Part shown: in pieces, positions 57,270-64,000 of the stretch | Layout: every line of letters starts with the position of its first letter | How positions within the stretch are numbered: the stretch's first letter is position 1 | Assembly: GCA_030762895.1 (NCBI GenBank) | Contig: CM061063.1 | Coordinates: forward strand, 98,416,210-98,480,209 | Source: Sophora flavescens | Lineage: Eukaryota > Streptophyta > Magnoliopsida > Fabales > Fabaceae | Length of the DNA stretch: 64,000 nt | Direction of reading: 5' to 3' | Made by a program: the position numbers and the translations under genes | The notes under the pieces: generated by a model | What the model saw: only the letters and a program-made list of their open reading frames with translations | Told to the model about the DNA's origin: nothing | Database searches by the model: none

Positions 57270-57720
57270 TAACTTTATGGCTCGTACTCGGCCACCAGGC
57301 TCAAACTTGGCCTTGAGAATGAAATTGGCTCGGACTCGGCCGTTAGGCTCAAACTTGGCCTTTAGAATGAATTGGCTTGTACTCGGCCACCAGGCTCAAA
57401 CTTGGCCTTTAGAATTTAACGGTTCGGACTCGGCCGCCGGGCTCAAACTTGGCCCCTTTGACTGGCTCGAACTCGGCCATTGGCTCGTACTCGGCCACCA
57501 GGCTCAAACTTGGCCTTTGGAATTTAACGGCTCGGACTCGGCCGCCGGGCTCAAACTTGGCCCCTTTGACTGGCTCGAACTCGGCCATTGGCTCGTACTC
57601 GGCCACCAGGCTCAAACTTGGCCTTTGGAATTTAACGGCTCGGACTCGGCCGCCGGGCTCAAACTTGGCCCCTTTGACTGGCTCGAACTCGGCCATTGAC
57701 TCGTACTCGGCCACCAGAAT
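57270..57720. repeat. 108-bp tandem repeat in the 3' UTR of F (three full units)
   Basis: Three nearly identical 108-bp units span about 57373-57696, with diverged half-units from 57270. Each has two halves with ACTCGGCC followed by GGCTCAAACTTGGCC. Variable tandem repeats before the 3' LTR are a known Tat/Ogre feature and can seed satellites. Confidence 0.88.
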
Positions 57721-57900
57721 AAGATGCCTGCAAAATAAATACTTCGGCGAAGCAAGAGAAAATAAAACCATATTCATAATAAATTTTGCTTTTTATTGAA
57801 TGGAGTCCGCGGTGTGCCTCGTTAAAACCTCCCCGGTCAAAACCCATTTTGGGAAAAAATACCGAGGTAGGAAAAAGAGTACAGCACCCGACTATATACA

Positions 57901-58391
57901 TCAGCTGTAATAAAACTTCAAATGAGAGGCATTCCAAGTCCTCGAGATAGGATTTCCCGATAATTCTTCTAACCTATATGCCCCGTTCCCCAGGTTTTTA
58001 GCTACTCGGAATGGTCCTCCCCAGTTCGCCGCTAACTTGCCTTCCGTGCGGTCCTTTCTCGCTTCCCCTTTTATTCTCAGCACTAAGTCTCCGCGCAGAA
58101 AACTCGTTGGCCTCACTCTTGAATTATACCTTCTGGTGGCTCTCTGTTTGCAGGCTTCTTCTCTGATTCTGGCTTCCTCCCTAACTTCTTCTACCAAGTC
58201 AAGTTCGATCCTCATATTGCTCTCATTGTCGTTCGGCTCGTGTTGCACACGTCGGAAAGACGGTTCACCAACCTCTACTGGGATCATGGCGTCGGTTCCG
58301 TACGTCCACTGAAGGGTGTTTCTTGAGTGGTAGATTGAGGCGTACGGTGGTAGGCCCAGAGAATACTCGGTAACTCTCTGCCCAAGCTCCT
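57901..58391 (-). pseudogene. Tat integrase C-terminal part, frameshifted
   Basis: After NKIILGNQEKSRKI the catalytic-domain frame stops at 58392-58394. The expected continuation is split over other frames by small indels at about 58300-58400, and the final 57901-58287 frame carries IPVEVGEPS, RRYNSRVRPTSFLRGDLVL and NWGGPFRVAKNLGNGAYRL, the chromatin- or DNA-binding end. It has no stop within itself. Confidence 0.85.
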
Positions 58392-60995
58392 TTAGATCTT
58401 CCTACTCTTTTCTTGATTCCCGAGGATGATCTTGTTAGCTGCTTCGGCCTGCCCATTGGTTTGGGGGTGCTCAACGGATGTAACTTGGTGCTTGATACCG
58501 AGGTTGTCATAGAATTCCCGTAGCTTCTTATCCACAAATTTTCTTCCGTTGTCAGTGACGATTGCAAAGGGAATTCCGTGCCTACAAATAAGGCTCTTCC
58601 ACACAAATTTCTGCACCTTCTCGGCGGTAATCTTGGCCAAAGGCTCTGCTTCGATCCATTTGGTGAAGTAGTCCACTGCTACCAGTAGGAATTTGACTTG
58701 GCCTTTGGCTACTGGGAAAGGCCCCAGTATGTCCATTCCCCACATTGCGAACGGCCAAGGCGAGTTTAATGTGTGAAGCCCTTCAGGGGGGGTATGATTT
58801 ACATTGGAAAATCTTTGGCACTCATCACACCGCTTCGTCCACTCCATGCAATCAGCTCTGAAGGTAGGCCAATAGTACCCTGCTCGGACTATCTTGGAGG
58901 CCATTGATCTGCCTCCACCGTGAAAACCACAGATTCCTCGGTGAACCTCTTCCCTGACATACTTGGATTGTGCCCTGGTCAGACATTTTAGCAAAGGCGC
59001 CGAGAATCCTCGCTTATACAGCTCCCCGGCGATTATTGTGAAGTGACTTGCCCTGAGCCTGACTTTTTTGGCTTCGGCCTGATCCGAGGGTAGAGCTTCT
59101 GAGGATAAATACTCCCATATAGGTGTCATCCACTCTCGGTCAACCAACTCATTGGCCATCACCTCTTCTGTCCCGATGCTCGGTTCATTGAGGGTTTCTT
59201 GAATAACCGTTCTGTGGTGTCCCGGCATCTTTGTGCTGGCTAGCTTGGACAGCAAATCAGCCCGAGTGTTTTCTTCCCGGGGAATGTGCTCAATAGTGAA
59301 CTTTTCAAAGCCGGAGATTAATTGGTTGACCTTACACAAATATCTAGTGAGCTGAGGTTCCTTCGCCTGATAGCCTCCGGATATTTGTCCGGTGACTAGT
59401 TGTGAATCACTCCGGCACTTAACAGCCTTTGCCCCCATTTCATTCGCCAGCCTCAGTCCCGCTGTCAGAGCTTCATACTCGGCTTGATTGTTCGAGGTTT
59501 TGATTTCGAACTTTAACGATTGCTCCAAGATTAAATCTCCTGGTCCCTCCAGAATCACCCCCGCTCCACTGCCCCTGACATTCGAGGATCCATCCACGTA
59601 TAAATTCCACCATATATCCTCAGCCATTGGCTGTGGATGGAGCTCGGCTATGAAGTCAGAGAGGCATTGTGATTTCAAGGGTCCTCTCATCTCGTATTTC
59701 AAGCCAAACTCGGACAACTCTACTGACCAAGCAATCATACGCCCCGCCAATTCGGGCTTTTTGAGTATCTGTTTAATCGGGTGATCCGTCTTAACAACCA
59801 CTTGGTGACTCTGAAAGTACGGGCGCAATCGCCGAGCTGCGGTCACCAAGGCTAAGACCAGCTTCTCAATAACTTGATACCGAGTTTCGGCATCATGAAG
59901 CACCCTACTGATGAAGTATACTGGCATTTGGGCTTTCTCTACCTCCTGCACGATGACTGCGCTGATAGCATTCTCGGAGGCTGACAGATACAGATACAAT
60001 TCTTTCCCAAGGATGGGTCTTGTTAATATCGGCGGGGAGGACAGAAAGTCCTTGAAGTCGACAAAGGCCTTCTCGCAGTCCTCGGTCCACCTGAAGGTTT
60101 GGGGCTTCTTCAGCAGTTTGAAGAAAGGCCGAGCTTTCTCTGCGGATTTGGGTAGGAACCGAGATAATGACGCGAGCCGTCCTGCTAATCTTTGTACTTC
60201 TTTAACGTTCTGCGGGCTTCTCATCTCAATTACGGCCCGACACTTATCGGGATTGGCTTCAATTCCCCGGTGCGTAAGCATAAAGCCGAGGAATTTACCC
60301 CCCTGGACACCGAAAACACACTTCTCTGGGTTGAGCCTCATGTTGTACCTTCTCAGCTGCTGAAATATTTCTTCCAGATCTATAGGGTGGTGGCTGGGGT
60401 CATCAGATTTCACCACCATGTCATCCACATATACTTCCATGGTTCTGCCAATTTGCTTTTCAAATACCCGGTCCATAAGTCTCTGGTACGTAGCTCCCGC
60501 ATTCTTCAGCCCAAACGGCATTACTCTGTAGCAGTAATTTGACCCCTCGGTAATGAAGGCTGTTTTCTCCTCATTCGGGGGGTACATTCTAATTTGGTTG
60601 TACCCGGAGTACACATCCAAGAAGCTTAAAATTCTGTATCCGGAAGCCCCGTCAACCAGCCTGTCAATACTCGGCAAGGGATAAGAGTCTTTTGGGCATG
60701 CTCTGTTCAGATCCGTGTAATCAGTGCACATGCGCCACTTGCCGTTTGCTTTCTTGACGAGAACGACGTTGGCCAGCCATGTGGTGTATTCTACTTTTCG
60801 GATAAAGTTGGCCTTGACCAACTTCGCTGTCTCCTCTTCGACTACTTTTCTCCTCTCTTCACCTAATCTCCTTTTTTTCTGGGCCACTGGCTTCGCCTCG
60901 GGACAGATTGCCAATTTATGGCATAAAAAGTTGGGATCAATTCCCGGCATGTCAGATGTGGTCCAGGCGAATAGATCGGCATTTCTGCGCAGCAC
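58392..60995 (-). pseudogene. Tat RT, dual RNase H and integrase core
   Basis: 868 codons are open. RT: WRMCTDYTDLNRACPKDSYP, the aspartate in SFLDVYSGYNQI, VMPFGLKNAGATYQ, EVYVDDMVVKS. The gypsy RNase H follows (LYLYLSASENAISAVIVQ). A second, archaeal-type RNase H has LYVDGSSNVRGSGAGVIL, NNQAEYEALTAGL and CRSDSQLV. Integrase has the HRGICGFHGG/CDECQ zinc finger and the triad in WGMDILGPF, VTDNGRKF and NGQAEAANK. The upstream boundary is a TAA at 60996-60998 in the same frame. All catalytic residues I can check are present. Confidence 0.93.
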
Positions 60996-61709
60996 TTACT
61001 TTATTTCTTCTTTCAGAGTAGGCTCAAGGTGACCACCGAGCTTAGTACACTGTTCAGGCTGCGCGCCGAGTTGGAACTTCTCTAGCTCCTCAATAGGTTG
61101 TGGACGTTGTTCCTGCACGTCCATCCTGGGATCCATCTCAACGGAGTTTACTGAATTCACCGCCTTGTCCTTCCCTCTGTCTAGGGTTTCTACTGGTGCG
61201 GGTTTAAGTTTGCTCACCCGCAAACTATCAGCATAGCACTGTCTTGCCATCCTCTGATCTGCTCGGACAGCCACTATGTCCCCCGAGCTGGAGGGGAACT
61301 TCATCGTGAGGTGGGGAGTAGAGACCACAGCCCCTAACTCGTTCAAGGACGGCCTTCCGATTAGGATATTATATGATGTAACAGCGTTAACTAGCACATA
61401 CCTGACCATGATGGTTTTAGAAGCTCTGTCGTCGCCAAAAGTGGTCAAGAGGTCAATATATCCCCGAGTATCAACCTGCTCCCCTGCGAAGCCAACGAGT
61501 TTACTATCGTACGGCTGAATTGATTTCTCCGGGATCCCGAGCTTCTGAAACGTTGAGTAATACAATATATCCGCGGAGCTCCCCTGATCGACGAGGGTTC
61601 TTTTGACCGAGAAGTTGGCCAACTGTACGGTGATCACCATGGGGTCATCCTGATTGGGATCTACTCCCATAAAATCTTCATCAGAAAAGATAATGGGGGG
61701 GGGGGGACT
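60996..61709 (-). pseudogene. Tat aspartic protease
   Basis: In frame with gag and RT but bounded by stops: TGA at 61710-61712 upstream and TAA at 60996-60998 downstream. The active site reads LVDQGSSADILYYSTFQ, and NILIGRPSLNELGAVVS is the second conserved segment. The linker toward RT is proline- and glutamate-rich. A run of 12 C on the minus strand (61695-61706) lies just after the gag stop and could promote slippage. It may be a site of regulated readthrough or just decay. Confidence 0.88.
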
Positions 61710-63278
61710 TCAGGGAGGCTTGCCAGATACCGAGTTGACAGCTCGGATGGCCCGCAGATGTCTTCTCCGAGCTGAACTCGTTGTGCCTCCCCCTGCGAAC
61801 CCTCCTGAGATGGTGTTTATCACCCCCCGGATGACATCATCCTCTTCCCGTCTTTCGTTCTGCCTTTCTCTGGTCTCTGCTCTCTCCTCATTCCGTCGAT
61901 CGCCGCCCCTCCTCGGGCTTCGGTCACCCTCTCTCCTTCTGTTTCCACCGCGCCTCTCACTGTTGTTGTTGTTTCTTCGGACAAAGTTGTTGAGGTGGCC
62001 AGCCTGAACCAGTTCTTCAATTTTATCCCGTAGGACCCAGCACTCCTCAGTGGTATGGCCATAGTTGCGGTGATACCGACAATGCTTCTGGCAATCCGCG
62101 TTTCGGGGGGTGTGGCCACTCTTTGGGAGCTGCAGAAGCTCCGCGCTGTACGCTTCCTCGAACACCCGAGCCCGATTTGTATTGAGGGGAGTATAATGAT
62201 CATACTTCGGTCCCCTCTGGAAATGCTCGGCCGGGCCTTTCAATCTCGGCTTATCACCCCCTGCCCTCCTCTTGTCTCTACCTTCTCTCCTGTCGGCCTC
62301 GTCGGTCCGATCCCTTTTCTTGGACTCCTCCACCTCCTCCATATTGATGTAACCTGCAGCTTTTCTTCTCAGTTCGTCCATATCGGCTGGTGGTTTCCGA
62401 GGTAAGTACCTAGCAAAAGGGCCAGGTCTCAACCCGGTCAGGATGGTGTGTAGTGCAACATCGGCACTGAGATTGGGGATGAGTACCGCCTCCTTGTTGA
62501 ATCTGGCCATGAAGTTGCGCAGGGATTCATTCTTCTCTTGCCTAAAGTTCACCAATGAGGCCGAGGTTTTTTGGTGGGCTCGGCTCGTGGCAAACTGAGC
62601 GCTGAACTTAGCCACAAATGTATCAAAAGAGTCCACCGAGGCTGGGGGTAGCTAGGTGTACCAAGTCAACGCTGCCTCCTTCAGTGTGGTTGGGAAAACT
62701 TTGCACATGACAGCGTCGTCATCCGTAAGAAGGTACATCTGCGTGGTGAAGGCGTCCAAGTGGCGCTCGGGGTCTGAGGTGCCGTCATATTTGTCAATGT
62801 TGATGGGCTTGTAGTTAGCTGGCAAGGGGACCCCCATGATATCGTTCGTGAAAGGATGCCTCGGCTTCCGCAGGCTGGCCTTGTCATTAAGTATGTTCGT
62901 TTGGAGTGAAAATTCTGGGGCCTGCTTAGGGAATCCCTCTTCCTCTGCTCGGTTGTTGTGGTGGGAAGCCCGGAGGTGAGGACCCCCTTCCCGATACAAG
63001 TTTCTGGACCCCTCAATCTCGGGAGGTCGGCGCTCTCTTTCATGTGAGGAAGAGACCGACCTTTCCCTGCTCTGCTCTCTCTCACGACGGTCATTCTGCC
63101 GGCGGATTTCTTCATTCTCCCTTCTCAGCGCTGCAACCTGCGCGAGAAGCTCCTGAACCACGGGATTGTCAGTCATTCCTGCTGGGCCTACGGACTGTTC
63201 TCCATTATCCCCGTTAACTCCGTTGTTAGCATTCCTTGGCTCCTCCCTCCTGCAATTTCCGCTTCTCGTCCTCACCAT
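61710..63278 (-). pseudogene. Tat Gag, one internal stop
   Basis: The start MVRTRSGNCRREEP at 63278 lies 32 nt after the primer site. An Arg/Glu-rich region precedes the Gag domain (PANYKPINIDKYDGTSDPE, AALTWYT). A TAG at 62652-62654 interrupts, and the frame continues VDSFDTFVAKF, LPRKPPADMDELRRKA. The zinc finger reads CRYHRNYGHTTEECW, the Tat form. It ends with an Arg-rich, RNA-binding-like region and AVNSVSGKPP at the TGA 61710-61712. Confidence 0.9.
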
Positions 63279-63309
63279 TTTGTGTGGTATGGGAAAATAT
63301 TTGCTTCGA

Positions 63310-63327
63310 TCCCCACAGACGGCGCCA
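63310..63327 (-). other. Primer binding site of element F
   Basis: The minus strand reads TGGCGCCGTCTGTGGGGA, 2 nt after the 5' LTR. This form is common in Tat-lineage elements. It differs from the tRNA-Asp site of the Athila elements; I do not assign the tRNA. Confidence 0.85.
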
Positions 63328-63329
63328 AA

Positions 63330-63782
63330 TGTTCCGTCCAAATATCTCGGGTATGAGATACTCGGCTGAACGAGGATTAGTGGGGTGTTTTTGGATTGTG
63401 CTTGACAGAATGTGGATTCTGCTCCTACGTATCCAAAAGGGAATCAAAGCAAACGTAGTTCTGAATGAGGGGTAAGCCCCCTATTTATAGTGATCTCTCA
63501 GGATCAAGCTCCGAAATAAGCGGAGGAATATTTGGATCAGATCGCGATCATGGGGAGAGATATCCGGAGCCTGATTGTCCGGAGTGACATTATGGCTAGC
63601 GAGATATTCGGCCCAGTTAGCTGCGGATGGATAGCTTGGGGCCGAGTAGTTATTCTCGAGTGTCAGGTGTGCTGACATGTCCTCGGCTTTGGAGGAGTTT
63701 GGGCCAAGGCCCATTCGTGGGGGTAAGCTCGGTTGGTCCAGTGTATAGACGAGTTCTCGGTCTTACATTCTCGGCCAGTACA
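63330..63782 (-). repeat. 5' LTR of element F (453 bp)
   Basis: It pairs with 53188-53640 and is followed by ATAAG. The TATA box CTATAAATAG is at 63481-63490 on the minus strand. Confidence 0.95.
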
Positions 63783-64000
63783 ATAAGTATTTGAGAAATA
63801 TTATTATTTTAATGATTTATTAAAAAAATTGATTTATGAGTCACACAGAGGGCGTAACCATGAAAATATTTTACTACTGCTAGTAGCTATATAATATATT
63901 CCGCAATATTATAAAATGTTGTTCTGTGAAATTTATCTGCGAAAATAAGTTAACCATGATTTTAAAAAAATGTTTAAGTGGAAAAAGCTAAGTTTTGGGT
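63783..64000 (+). mobile_element. Continuation of LTR-like sequence J
   Basis: It begins with the right ATAAG duplication (63783-63787) and continues AT-rich sequence like that before 53187. It runs off the window and no gene is seen. Confidence 0.5.

Larger units (their letters stand above)
56286..57900. other. Untranslated middle of element F
   Basis: This lies between the end of integrase (minus) and the end of the antisense gene (plus). It contains a TATA-like CTTATAAATAGGG at 56517-56529 on the plus strand, an 18-bp perfect inverted repeat, and a tandem repeat. ORFs such as 56664-56921 and 57178-57699 have no domain; the latter is the translated tandem repeat. Confidence 0.7.
53188..63782 (-). 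mobile_element. Tat-type Ty3/gypsy element F, complete, young, with antisense gene
   Basis: The 10,595-bp element has 453-bp LTRs differing at about three positions and a perfect ATAAG duplication. On the minus strand it has gag, protease, RT, a gypsy RNase H, a second archaeal-type RNase H and integrase. The dual RNase H places it in the Tat lineage. Its 3' half holds tandem repeats and, on the plus strand, an antisense two-exon gene. Gag-pol has three in-frame stops and a damaged integrase end. If a rate near 1.3e-8 per site per year applied, the LTR difference would mean roughly a quarter of a million years. Confidence 0.95.

Noticed and set aside
57178..57699. 173-codon plus-strand ORF as a gene
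   Set aside because: It is the translation of a 108-bp tandem repeat; the minus strand is equally open and there is no domain.
58265..58606. 113-codon minus-strand ORF near the Tat integrase
   Set aside because: Mostly the wrong frame over the integrase core; only part covers the frameshifted region, so it is not a separate gene.

Overview
The window is plant nuclear DNA, almost certainly from an angiosperm, and consists nearly entirely of nested transposable elements. The evidence is Athila-type and Tat-type Ty3/gypsy retrotransposons, a Cassandra-like miniature element carrying 5S rRNA sequence, plant L1-type LINEs with a C-terminal RNase H, a copia remnant, tRNA-Asp-type and initiator-Met-type primer sites, and AT-rich intergenic DNA. 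I see no host housekeeping gene. The only complete-looking gene model is a two-exon gene lying antisense inside the Tat element. The species cannot be named from this sequence.

Layout. 1-8706: a minus-strand Athila element (A) that still has gag, protease, RT, RNase H and integrase but is riddled with stops; its 3' LTR lies outside the window. It sits inside a plus-strand LINE whose 3' part follows at 8707-10135. 10136-14458 and 27634-29060: one minus-strand LINE split by a 13.2 kb tandem array (14459-27633) of the form LTR-body-LTR-body-LTR, flanked by a perfect 5-bp target duplication. Its three LTRs are each 1396 bp and both bodies carry gag-protease only. 29061-33028: AT-rich DNA with a LINE tail, a 794-bp Mutator-like MITE (9-bp duplication) and a foldback repeat. 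33029-46450: gag-protease element D (minus), interrupted in gag by gag-protease element E (37496-43774). 46451-51248: a minus-strand TGTAACACC-type LTR (H), a Cassandra-like element with 5S boxes (48848-49730), and a minus-strand copia fragment. 51249-53187 and 63788-64000: a plus-strand LTR-like sequence (J) split by a young, complete 10.6 kb Tat element F (53188-63782; LTRs differ at about 3 of 453 positions).

How the parts relate. Elements B1, B2, E and D lack RT and integrase. B1, B2 and E keep an ORF of exactly 886 codons ending in the same basic tail, so they look like a non-autonomous Athila lineage that would have to borrow pol from a relative such as A, whose gag and protease are close to theirs. 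A, B, D and E share a promoter plan: tandem CpG-rich palindromes just upstream of a TATA box. The palindrome core differs (CACGGCCGTG, CTCGCGAG or GGGCGCCC), being shared by A and D. All also have a covarying hairpin at the U5 end beside the primer site, and a duplicated hairpin plus purine-tract module. Element F carries its own TATA/site-II promoter, a 76-nt intron with textbook splice and branch signals, and a poly(A)-like signal for an antisense protein of about 673 residues. This is the most interesting candidate system in the window.
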